From assembly GCA_044432725.1 (NCBI GenBank), contig JAWXUL010000023.1, positions 1 through 43,339 of the forward strand: a stretch of DNA of 43,339 nucleotides, in the 5' to 3' direction. The notes under the pieces were generated by a model, which was given only the letters and a program-made list of their open reading frames with translations, made no database searches and was not told the origin of the DNA. Shown here piece by piece: positions 15,181 to 22,477 of the stretch (positions within the stretch are counted from its first letter, which is position 1; every line of letters starts with the position of its first letter). A program made the position numbers and the translations under genes. The DNA comes from JAWXUK01 sp044432725. GTDB lineage: Bacteria > Bacillota > Clostridia > Oscillospirales > Oscillospiraceae.

Positions 15181-16071
15181 TTATGATAGTTGTTCCATCA
15201 AAGTTTCCACCAACTCTTTTGTTGCAAAATGCTGTGAAAAAGCCGAGCCACTGCCTGTGGCAACAGATTTGATGAAAGCGTGGTGATACTCTTTTTTCTC
15301 TAAATACCCAGCCAAGAAGCCTGCCACCATAGAGTCTCCCGCTCCCACAGCGTTGACCAAAGTGCCCTTTGGCACAGGAGAATTGTGGACAGCTCCTGAT
15401 TCGTCCAGTAGCATGGCACCGTTTCTCCCCATAGAAACAAGAACGTTTCTTGCTCCTTTTTCTTGCAATTTCTTGGCATATTCCATGATTTCTTCTGGAG
15501 TATTGATTTCACAATGAAAAATCTCTGCCATTTCGTGGGCGTTTGGCTTAATCAAAAAAGGTTTATGCTTCAAGCTTGCCAGCAGCAAGTCTCCTGTGGC
15601 ATCCACCACAATATTTTGGCAAGCGACTTTTTCCATAACCATTTCGTAAAAATCATTCCCCAAAGATTTGGGAATACTCCCTGCTAAGACCAAAACATCC
15701 TCTGGTTTTAACTTCTCTATTTTCTCCATAAATTCTCCTAGGTTTTCAGGAGAAATATCAGGTCCGATGCCGTTGATTTCTGTGCCATCTAAATTCTTGA
15801 TTTTCACATTGATTCTGGAGTTTCCTTCTTGGATTTTCACAAAATCTCCTGTGATATCCATGCTCTTTTCAATTTCTTCCCCCACAAAGCCAGCCAGAAA
15901 GCCCAAAGCCACGGAAGGGTGTCCTAGATTTTGTAGCACCATAGACACGTTGATGCCCTTTCCCCCTGGGAACATTTCAGCTTCAGTGCAACGGTTGGTG
16001 TATCCTTCTGCAAAATTCGGGACAGTCACCACATAGTCAAGGGAAGGATTACAAGTCACAGTATAAATCAT
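15181..16071 (-). CDS. fruK: PfkB-family sugar phosphate kinase, 1-phosphofructokinase type
   Basis: A 296-residue ribokinase/PfkB-family kinase of the FruK/LacC branch, which phosphorylates fructose 1-phosphate (FruK) or tagatose 6-phosphate (LacC) with ATP. The N-terminal T-x-N-P-S-L-D-Y start, the substrate loop F-P-G-G-K-G-I-N-V-S and the C-terminal G-A-G-D catalytic motif (Asp near residue 246) are intact. Start chosen at 16071 (M-I-Y-T-V-T-C-N-P) behind AAAGGA; the start six codons earlier would sit on the ribosome site. It follows the PRD regulator by 65 nt and is probably co-transcribed with it. Its neighbourhood suggests the last kinase step of the hexitol pathway. FruK and LacC cannot be separated with certainty from sequence alone. 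Confidence 0.85.
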   Translation of the reverse strand: MIYTVTCNPSLDYVVTVPNFAEGYTNRCTEAEMFPGGKGINVSMVLQNLGHPSVALGFLAGFVGEEIEKSMDITGDFVKIQEGNSRINVKIKNLDGTEINGIGPDISPENLGEFMEKIEKLKPEDVLVLAGSIPKSLGNDFYEMVMEKVACQNIVVDATGDLLLASLKHKPFLIKPNAHEMAEIFHCEINTPEEIMEYAKKLQEKGARNVLVSMGRNGAMLLDESGAVHNSPVPKGTLVNAVGAGDSMVAGFLAGYLEKKEYHHAFIKSVATGSGSAFSQHFATKELVETLMEQLS

Positions 16072-16136
16072 AATTTCATTTCCTTTCATGGAATCTGAAC
16101 TCTTCCTTCTTTCAAGATTTTCAGATTCTTTCGTTT

Positions 16137-18152
16137 TTATTTTTTTTCCTTTTTTGCTAGAAAAGCAAGTATTTCTTTTGGGCTTTCCAGTGTTTCCATG
16201 GATTTTTTTGCCACAGGGTCTTTGATAATATCCGCAATGAGAATCAATGCTTCCAGATGTTCTTTGTTATTCCTTGTACAAAAGGTGAAAAACATGGAAA
16301 GCTCCCTGTCCTCAAAGGCGATGGGCTGTGCCAATCGGAGAAAGGTAAACCCTGTCTTTTCCACATTTCCTGTATTTTTTGTATGGGGAATCGCCACATT
16401 CTCGTCAATCATCATATAGATGCCATAGTTATCAAAGGACTCCACCATGTTTTGTGTATAGGTGGATTGGGTACAGCCTTGGGCTTCCAGAAGTTTTCCC
16501 GTTTTCCCCAGAACCTCTTGGATGGTCTTTGAAGAGTCTTCCAACAAGATCATGTCTTCTGTCATGAAATCCAAAATTCCACGTTCCTCTTCTGTGTCGT
16601 CAAGAAGAGAAAATTCCTTTCTTAAATCCTCTTTCAACTGGGTATCATCTTTAATCTCACAATTTTTTTCAATGATATCCAATAGACGAGAAAGAGACAT
16701 CTCCTCTGGTTCCCGTGGGAAAAGATGTGCTGAGAGAAGCTGTCTATCCTCTTGGTGGAAAAAGGGGCTAATCTGAAGAAGAGGGATGGAATCTGCAATC
16801 TCAAGCTTTGCATCCGTTGAAATCACCAGATGAAAATTTCTTTTGTCCATGTTTTTCAATTCTTGACTGGGCACCCATGCCATTTCCCCCACATGATATT
16901 GCTGACGTATCTTTTCCATCATCATGCGAGAACTGCCATAGCCATAGTTTGACACAAGAAGAATGTTCTTTCGCTCTTCCTCTTTCTGTCGCTGAAGGGC
17001 TTGTTTGAAATAAACACAAATCAAAGCTATTTCGTCCTGAAAGCCCTTTGCATCTTGGGGAAAGAAATGTAATTGGGTTAAAATCTCTGTGGTCAGGGCA
17101 AATTCTTCTGGAGAGTGGTTGCGAATGTAATCCACATCGAATTTTTGTAGCTTGATTTGATGGGCGATACGATACATGGCTGGTTTGATGTGATTTAACA
17201 AACTTTCATACAGTTGAAAATCCCCCACCAAATTATAAGCACAAGCTTTGGAAAAGCGGCGTATCATTTTAGAAATGAAGAGATCATACTCAAACCAATT
17301 CAGATTCTCCCCTTCTTTGCTGTTGGAATAGTGGAGCCCCATGACTTTATTGATGATTTCCAGTGCTTCTGTCAAGGGGATGGGAATTTTCGTTTCCTCT
17401 TCCAGCCAAGTGAAAAGCTCCTTTGTCTGCTGATATTCACTGCTTTTTTCCAAGAAACCTTTGTTGAAAATTTCTGTCAGCGGAAAATCTTGAGACAGGC
17501 GATAAAGCATAATCCGTAAGGAACACAGCAAAATGGCTTTGGAATGTTCAGACACGTGATAGTCTAGCAGAGAGAACATTTTTTCCAGAAACAGCTCTAA
17601 CACTTCTGTGGAAACCACTTCTTCCCAAGGGAGAAAGAGTGGGGAAATCAGCTGAAGCTCGATGCGTTCTCGTTGGGGTAATTGCAAGAAAAGATTCAAA
17701 ATCATCTGTCTTTTGTCAGATTCTTTCCCCAACAGGGTGATGCCACTACTATGGTCTAGTTTCAGGTGATATTCTTCCAGTTGCTCTTTCACCTGATTGA
17801 GATAGTTTTTGGCTGTGGTGCGACTGACTTCAAAATCAATGACAAAATGGGATAAATTGATTTTATTTTCCAAAGCTAGTTTATGCCCCATAAATAGCAC
17901 CAAAACAGCGCCAGAATAGTTGCTGACTTGATAGTTTTGAAAATAATCAGCCAGAAACTCCATGTCTGTCAGGTGAAATTCTCCCTTTTGCAAGGCGATA
18001 CACTCAAACTTTAAATCATTGTTGATTCTGGTGACATAGCTTCGGATACTACGGGGGCTTAGCTTGTGAAAGCTTGCCAGTTCTTCAATTTTTGTGGGGC
18101 GCTTCCATAGATAGAGACAGTTTAAGATCGATAGTTCTTTGTCGTTTAACAT
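16137..18152 (-). CDS. PRD-containing transcriptional activator (MtlR/LicR type)
   Basis: A 671-residue BglG/MtlR-type regulator with N-terminal helix-turn-helix regions (about 1-160), two PTS regulation domains (about 185-390), an EIIB-Gat-like domain (about 400-490) and a C-terminal EIIA-like domain (about 530-671) with the phosphorylatable His in V-A-I-P-H-T (near 590). Such proteins activate PTS operons according to phosphorylation by HPr and EII. Several usual phospho-sites are changed: the EIIB-like P-loop reads V-S-N-Y-G-Y-G-S-S with Ser where Cys is expected, and the first PRD1 histidine and second PRD2 histidine appear to be Ser and Tyr. The ATG at 18152 has AAGGAAG 8 nt upstream; a GTG three codons earlier has no spacing. 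Divergent from the PTS operon it presumably controls. Confidence 0.85.
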   Translation of the reverse strand: MLNDKELSILNCLYLWKRPTKIEELASFHKLSPRSIRSYVTRINNDLKFECIALQKGEFHLTDMEFLADYFQNYQVSNYSGAVLVLFMGHKLALENKINLSHFVIDFEVSRTTAKNYLNQVKEQLEEYHLKLDHSSGITLLGKESDKRQMILNLFLQLPQRERIELQLISPLFLPWEEVVSTEVLELFLEKMFSLLDYHVSEHSKAILLCSLRIMLYRLSQDFPLTEIFNKGFLEKSSEYQQTKELFTWLEEETKIPIPLTEALEIINKVMGLHYSNSKEGENLNWFEYDLFISKMIRRFSKACAYNLVGDFQLYESLLNHIKPAMYRIAHQIKLQKFDVDYIRNHSPEEFALTTEILTQLHFFPQDAKGFQDEIALICVYFKQALQRQKEEERKNILLVSNYGYGSSRMMMEKIRQQYHVGEMAWVPSQELKNMDKRNFHLVISTDAKLEIADSIPLLQISPFFHQEDRQLLSAHLFPREPEEMSLSRLLDIIEKNCEIKDDTQLKEDLRKEFSLLDDTEEERGILDFMTEDMILLEDSSKTIQEVLGKTGKLLEAQGCTQSTYTQNMVESFDNYGIYMMIDENVAIPHTKNTGNVEKTGFTFLRLAQPIAFEDRELSMFFTFCTRNNKEHLEALILIADIIKDPVAKKSMETLESPKEILAFLAKKEKK

Positions 18153-18219
18153 GGTAACCACTTCCTTTCTTATAGTATAACATAGGAGCCCAAAAATAAA
18201 TAGTCTTATTCTGACAAAT

Positions 18220-18297
18220 TTTTTTGCAATAAAATGCTCTGTAAAAATTTTTGCAATTTTTTTTGCAGAGAGTTGATAAGTAAATCTTCTTGCAAAA
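18220..18297. promoter_or_regulatory. Candidate operator array for the PRD activator
   Basis: In the 258-nt gap between the divergent regulator and PTS operon the word TTTTTGCA occurs three times in direct orientation (18221-18228, 18248-18255, 18260-18267), and its inverse TTGCAAAA once at 18290-18297. They lie upstream of the PTS promoter, as expected for an activator site. The region is AT-rich, so chance repeats are possible. Confidence 0.4.
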
Positions 18298-18318
18298 GAA
18301 TTTGATAAAAGTTGTAAA

Positions 18319-18347
18319 TTGTTTTTTATTTTCCCCAGTGCTATGAT
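18319..18347 (+). promoter_or_regulatory. Promoter of the PTS operon
   Basis: TTGTTT (18319-18324), 17-nt spacer, TATGAT (18342-18347). The -35 is weak, as is common for an activator-dependent promoter. Confidence 0.5.
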
Positions 18348-18419
18348 AGGGACATGAAGAACAAAGCACTTCAGAAATCATTGGGAACACCTTCCCACTT
18401 AATAAAAGGAGAAATGAAT

Positions 18420-18845
18420 ATGAAATTTCAAGTACAAGTAAAACCAGCCGCTACCGATTGGAAAGACGCTATTGCCGTCTCTGCAGCCCCTCTTTTGGCA
18501 GAAGGTTCCATCACTGAAGAATACATCACTGCCATGGTGGAAAACGTCATTGAAAACGGCAGTTATATCTGTGTTGCTCCAAACATTGCCCTTCCTCATG
18601 CCAGAAGCGAACGTGGCGCTTTAAAAACAGCTGTGGCTGTCACCAAACTGGAAAGCCCAGTGATGTTCCCAGAAGACAAATCTGTCAGCATTTTAATTTG
18701 TCTTGCTGCTGCAGACAAAGAACAACACTCTGACGCATTGGCTCTTCTTTCTGAATTTTTCATTGATGATGATTTGATGGAAGAAGCCATGAACACTTCT
18801 GACCCAGCAGTGATTCAAAAAATCTTTGATAACTTAGAAGAATAA
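18420..18845 (+). CDS. PTS system EIIA component, mannitol/fructose type
   Basis: A 141-residue cytoplasmic PTS_EIIA_2 domain protein, like MtlF of Gram-positive bacteria. It takes phosphate from HPr on His60 in N-I-A-L-P-H-A-R and passes it to the EIIB domain. The length is normal for a free-standing EIIA. Start chosen at 18420 (M-K-F-Q-V-Q-V) with AAAGGAG eight bases upstream; the ATG two codons earlier is only 2 nt from the ribosome site. First gene of a five-gene operon, 42 nt before the EIICBB gene. Confidence 0.9.
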   Translation: MKFQVQVKPAATDWKDAIAVSAAPLLAEGSITEEYITAMVENVIENGSYICVAPNIALPHARSERGALKTAVAVTKLESPVMFPEDKSVSILICLAAADKEQHSDALALLSEFFIDDDLMEEAMNTSDPAVIQKIFDNLEE

Positions 18846-18887
18846 AAAATTTGAAATAGTTCAAAGGAATAGAAAGGAGTTTTTACT

Positions 18888-20726
18888 ATGAATCGAGCGA
18901 AAATCCAAGCCTTTGGGGGATTTCTCACAGCCATGGTTCTCCCTAATATGGGTGCTTTCATTGCTTGGGGATTGATCACAGCACTTTTCATTGCCACAGG
19001 GTGGTTCCCCAACGAAGCCTATGCCTCTCTGGTTGACCCCATGCTTTATTACCTATTACCTTTGCTTCTTGCCATCTCTGGTGGTCGTCGTGTGGCAGGA
19101 GACCGTGGTGGTCTGATTGCAGCTATCACCACTGTGGGACTGATCATTGGTGGTATGGACATTCCTCTTGCCAAATTTGGTTTAGAGGGAGATGGCACCA
19201 CCTCTGTCCCCATGTTCCTTGGTGCCATGATTATGGGTCCTGTCTCTGGGCTGATCATCAAAAAATTCGATGAATTTATGGATGGTAAAATGCCTGGGGG
19301 CATGGAGATGATCATCAACAACTTCTCCATTGGAATCATCGGACTGATTTTATGCCTGATTTCCTTTGAAGTGGTGGGTCCTGTGATTGTTTCTGCCACA
19401 GTGGTGGTGATGGGCGTTGTGAATTTCTTTGTGAATGCGGGCTTCACCCCTCTTCTTGCCCTGATTATTGACCCTGCTAAAGTTCTTTTCTTGAACAACG
19501 TCTTGGCACAAGGGGTCTTTGTCCCTCTGGCAGCACTGGATGCCCAAAATATCGGTCAATCTATTTTCTATATGCTAGAATCAAACCCTGGCCCTGGTTT
19601 TGGTCTTCTTCTTGCCTATTCTCTCTTTGGCACAGGTTCCACCAAAGAATCTGCCAAAGGCGCTAGCATCATCCATTTCATCGGTGGGATTCATGAAATT
19701 TATTTCCCTTATGTGCTGATGAAACCTCTGATGATTGTGCCTATGATCGCCGGCACCATGACAGGTATTTTCTATTTTGACATGATGAGTTTGGGACTTG
19801 TTGGCCCTGCTAGCCCTGGTTCTATCATCGCTTATCTGACCATGACCCCAAAAGGAAGTCATTTGATGGTGATTGGTGGTGTCCTTCTTTCCACAGTGGT
19901 CACCTTCTCCCTTGCTATGCTTGTGTTAAAGGCTTCTAAACCCATGAGCGAAGAAGAACTAGAAGCTTCCAAAGCGAAATCCAAAGCCATGAAAGAAGAA
20001 GGCAAAAACATCCTAGATGGCAAAAAAGAAGAAACGACTCCTTCAGTCGCTACTTCTAGCCTTCCCACTGACAGACCTCCCTACATTGTCTTTGCCTGTG
20101 ACGCAGGTCTGGGAAGTTCTGCTCTAGGTGCCAACGCTTTCAACAAAAAATGTAAAAAAGCAGAAATTGACATCAAATGCACCAACTTCGCCATTGAAAA
20201 AATGCCAAATGATGTGGATGTTGCCGTGGTGCACCAAAACTTCAAAGAGCGTGTGGCTCTTGCTTTCCCTGATTTACGTGTGGTGACCATCGAGAACTAT
20301 CTCAATGACCCTAATATCAACGAATTAATGGAAGAGCTGAAAGCCTTGAAAAATGGTGGCTCTGCTCCTACAGAAAGCAAAACAGAAGAAAAAGTTTCAG
20401 AAGTCGCCAGTTCCTCTCTTCCCTCTGACCGACCACCCTATATTGTCTTTGCCTGTGACGCTGGCTTAGGAAGTTCGGCTCTGGGTGCCAATGCTTTCAA
20501 TAAAAAGTGTAAAAAAGCAGGACTAGACATCAAATGTACCAACTTCGCCATTGAAAAAATGCCAAATGACGTGGATGTTGCTGTGGTGCATCAAAACTTC
20601 AAAGACCGTGTGGCGCTCGCCTTCCCTAGCTTAAGAGTGGTTACCATTGAAAACTATCTCAATGACCCCAACATTGGGGACTTGATGGAAGAACTTAAAA
20701 CACTCCAAGGGAAAACTGACGCTTAA
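18888..20726 (+). CDS. mtlA: Mannitol-type PTS EIIC with two tandem EIIB domains
   Basis: A 612-residue membrane permease. Residues 1 to about 345 are the hydrophobic EIIC domain of the mannitol family, with the characteristic G-G-I-H-E-I-Y-F-P segment for sugar binding. An alanine/lysine/glutamate linker (about 350-390) leads to EIIB domain 1 (about 391-488) and, after a second linker, EIIB domain 2 (about 510-612). Both have the phosphorylatable Cys in F-A-C-D-A-G-L-G-S-S. The two domains differ at only about ten positions and repeat with a period of 119 residues. Gram-positive MtlA proteins usually carry a single EIIB. The start has AAAGGAG upstream. Substrate is inferred to be mannitol or a related hexitol; similarity to MtlA does not fix it. 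Confidence 0.9.
   Translation: MNRAKIQAFGGFLTAMVLPNMGAFIAWGLITALFIATGWFPNEAYASLVDPMLYYLLPLLLAISGGRRVAGDRGGLIAAITTVGLIIGGMDIPLAKFGLEGDGTTSVPMFLGAMIMGPVSGLIIKKFDEFMDGKMPGGMEMIINNFSIGIIGLILCLISFEVVGPVIVSATVVVMGVVNFFVNAGFTPLLALIIDPAKVLFLNNVLAQGVFVPLAALDAQNIGQSIFYMLESNPGPGFGLLLAYSLFGTGSTKESAKGASIIHFIGGIHEIYFPYVLMKPLMIVPMIAGTMTGIFYFDMMSLGLVGPASPGSIIAYLTMTPKGSHLMVIGGVLLSTVVTFSLAMLVLKASKPMSEEELEASKAKSKAMKEEGKNILDGKKEETTPSVATSSLPTDRPPYIVFACDAGLGSSALGANAFNKKCKKAEIDIKCTNFAIEKMPNDVDVAVVHQNFKERVALAFPDLRVVTIENYLNDPNINELMEELKALKNGGSAPTESKTEEKVSEVASSSLPSDRPPYIVFACDAGLGSSALGANAFNKKCKKAGLDIKCTNFAIEKMPNDVDVAVVHQNFKDRVALAFPSLRVVTIENYLNDPNIGDLMEELKTLQGKTDA
20058..20714 (+). repeat. Tandem duplication of the EIIB coding segment
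   Basis: The segments starting S-L-P-T-D-R-P-P at 20058 and S-L-P-S-D-R-P-P at 20415 are 357 bp apart in the same frame. The copies are nearly identical as protein but differ at many synonymous codon positions (for example GACGCAGGTCTG against GACGCTGGCTTA). The duplication is therefore not recent, and both copies appear to be under selection. Confidence 0.9.
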
Positions 20727-20765
20727 GGCCCCCCATATCTAAATCAAATCTACAGGAGGATTTCT

Positions 20766-22073
20766 ATGAAAACGAAAGCAGCCGTACTTTACGGAAAAAA
20801 GGATATCCGTGTGGAGGAAATTACCCTCCCTCCCATCTCTCCAGATGAGTTGTTGGTGAAAATTATCTCTAACTCTCTTTGTATGTCCACCTTGAAATGT
20901 GCCACTTTAGGCAGCGAGCATAAACGTGTCCCTGATACCATTGCCACAAAGCCCGTGATTGTGGGACATGAATTTGCCTCTTTTGTCATTGAAGTGGGTG
21001 ACAATCTGAAAGATCGTTACAAAGTCAACGATAAAATCTTGTTGCAACCAGCCTTGGGCTTGTCCAATGGCTACTCTCCAGGATACAGCTTCCAGTTCTT
21101 TGGTGGGGATGCAGAATACTGTATCATTCCTAAAATCGCCATTGACAATGGTTGTGCCATGGACTATCAAGGGGAATTCTTCGCCAATGCTTCTCTTGCA
21201 GAGCCTACTTCTTGTGTCTTAGGTGCTATGCACGCAAGCTATCACACCAAAGAGTTTGTCTATAAACATGACATGGGCATCAAAGCAGGTGGGAAAATCG
21301 CCCTTCTCGCTTCCACAGGCGCTATGGGCTTGATGGCAATCGACCTTTGCATCAACGGAGAGATGAAGTCACAATATGGCGATTCTGTGCCAAAGCCTTC
21401 TCTTCTTGTGGTGACAGATATCAACCAAGAACGTTTGGACCGTGCTGCTACCCTTCTTTCACCAGAAATGGCAAAGAAAAAAGGAATCGAGCTACACTAT
21501 CTCAACACCAGTAGCGCTGACGCTGTGGAAAAATTGATGGCTCTTTCTGGTGGTACTGGTTATGACGATGTTTTCACCTTTGTGCCTTTTGCCCCAGTCT
21601 TGGAGCAAGCTGACCAAATCCTTGGCTACGATGGCTGTCACAATAGCTTTGCAGGCCCTGTGGACAAAAACTGTTCTGCTCTGCTGAATTACTATCACGT
21701 CCACTACTCCTCTCACCATGTGGTGGGGACTTCTGGCGGTAGCCCAGAAGATATGCAACAATGTGTGGACCTTTCTGTGAATGGAGACGTGAACCCATGC
21801 TTTATGGTCACTCATATCTGTGGACTCGAGGCAGTGCCAGAAGGGATTCTCACCGATCTTGCCTCTGGTAAAAATGGGAAAATGCTTTGTTACACTCACA
21901 CTGACTTGCCTATGGTGGCTTTGAGCGATTTCACCAAATTAGGGCAATCAGATGACAAGTACAAGGACCTATACCAAAAACTTGGTAGCATTTGCGATAA
22001 AAACAACCATATCTGGAATTTAGAAGCTGAAAAAGCTTTGCTTGAATATTTTAACATTACCACATCTGTTTAA
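20766..22073 (+). CDS. Zinc-type medium-chain dehydrogenase, sorbose-1-phosphate reductase-like
   Basis: A 435-residue member of the zinc alcohol dehydrogenase (MDR) family. It resembles the SorE branch, which interconverts L-sorbose 1-phosphate and D-glucitol 6-phosphate using NAD(P)H. The catalytic zinc ligands look intact: Cys39, His68-Glu69 in V-G-H-E, and Glu146 in L-A-E-P. The structural zinc loop with four Cys is missing and is replaced by an aromatic stretch (about 94-113). A dinucleotide-binding glycine turn is seen in A-S-T-G-A-M-G. Its start has AGGAGG upstream. It occupies the place in the operon where mtlD would be expected. I infer oxidation of the hexitol phosphate made by the upstream PTS; the substrate is not proven. 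Confidence 0.8.
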   Translation: MKTKAAVLYGKKDIRVEEITLPPISPDELLVKIISNSLCMSTLKCATLGSEHKRVPDTIATKPVIVGHEFASFVIEVGDNLKDRYKVNDKILLQPALGLSNGYSPGYSFQFFGGDAEYCIIPKIAIDNGCAMDYQGEFFANASLAEPTSCVLGAMHASYHTKEFVYKHDMGIKAGGKIALLASTGAMGLMAIDLCINGEMKSQYGDSVPKPSLLVVTDINQERLDRAATLLSPEMAKKKGIELHYLNTSSADAVEKLMALSGGTGYDDVFTFVPFAPVLEQADQILGYDGCHNSFAGPVDKNCSALLNYYHVHYSSHHVVGTSGGSPEDMQQCVDLSVNGDVNPCFMVTHICGLEAVPEGILTDLASGKNGKMLCYTHTDLPMVALSDFTKLGQSDDKYKDLYQKLGSICDKNNHIWNLEAEKALLEYFNITTSV

Positions 22074-22102
22074 TCAGTTGTTACTTGAAAGGAAATAAAA
22101 TT

Positions 22103-22360
22103 ATGAATACTTTTGATTATGTTGTCGTTGACGAAGTGGGCTTGCACGCCCGTCCTGCCAGCCAATTAGTGAAATTTTTAGAGGGCATTGACAGTAAGGT
22201 TTCTGTGACCAAGGGCGAGAAAACTGCTGATGCAAAACGTCTCTTTAGCCTTATGGGTCTTGCCATCAAAGAAGGAGAGACCATCACCTTTACCCTAGAA
22301 GGGGAAAACGCTCCCACTGATATTGTAGCACTGGAACAATTTTGCAAAGAAACTTTTTAA
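22103..22360 (+). CDS. ptsH: HPr-like phosphocarrier lacking Ser46
   Basis: An 85-residue HPr that relays phosphate from Enzyme I to EIIA through His15 (G-L-H-A-R-P-A-S at 13-20). Counting from the start chosen at 22103 (M-N-T-F-D-Y behind AAAGGA), the position of the regulatory Ser46 is Arg (A-D-A-K-R-L-F-S). HPr kinase/phosphorylase could therefore not modify that site, and CcpA binding through P-Ser-HPr would be lost. This suggests a dedicated, pathway-specific HPr, with the housekeeping copy elsewhere. It lies 29 nt after the dehydrogenase and 117 nt before ptsI. Confidence 0.92.
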   Translation: MNTFDYVVVDEVGLHARPASQLVKFLEGIDSKVSVTKGEKTADAKRLFSLMGLAIKEGETITFTLEGENAPTDIVALEQFCKETF

Positions 22361-22373
22361 GGAACCCCATCCC

Positions 22374-22405
22374 TTCTGTGTCCCTCTCCCCAGAGGGACA
22401 CAGAA
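22374..22405 (+). promoter_or_regulatory. Intercistronic hairpin between ptsH and ptsI
   Basis: A perfect 14-bp stem, TTCTGTGTCCCTCT (22374-22387) and AGAGGGACACAGAA (22392-22405), closes a CCCC loop and has no T-run behind it. A second small hairpin (GGAATC/GATTCC, about 22415-22430) follows. The pair may mark an RNA processing or stability site that sets the ratio of upstream to downstream message. Confidence 0.7.
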
Positions 22406-22477
22406 GAACCAAAAGGAATCTGATGATTCCTAGCCTATCTCATTGAACATAAAAAACAAAAAGAGGAGTGGAATACC

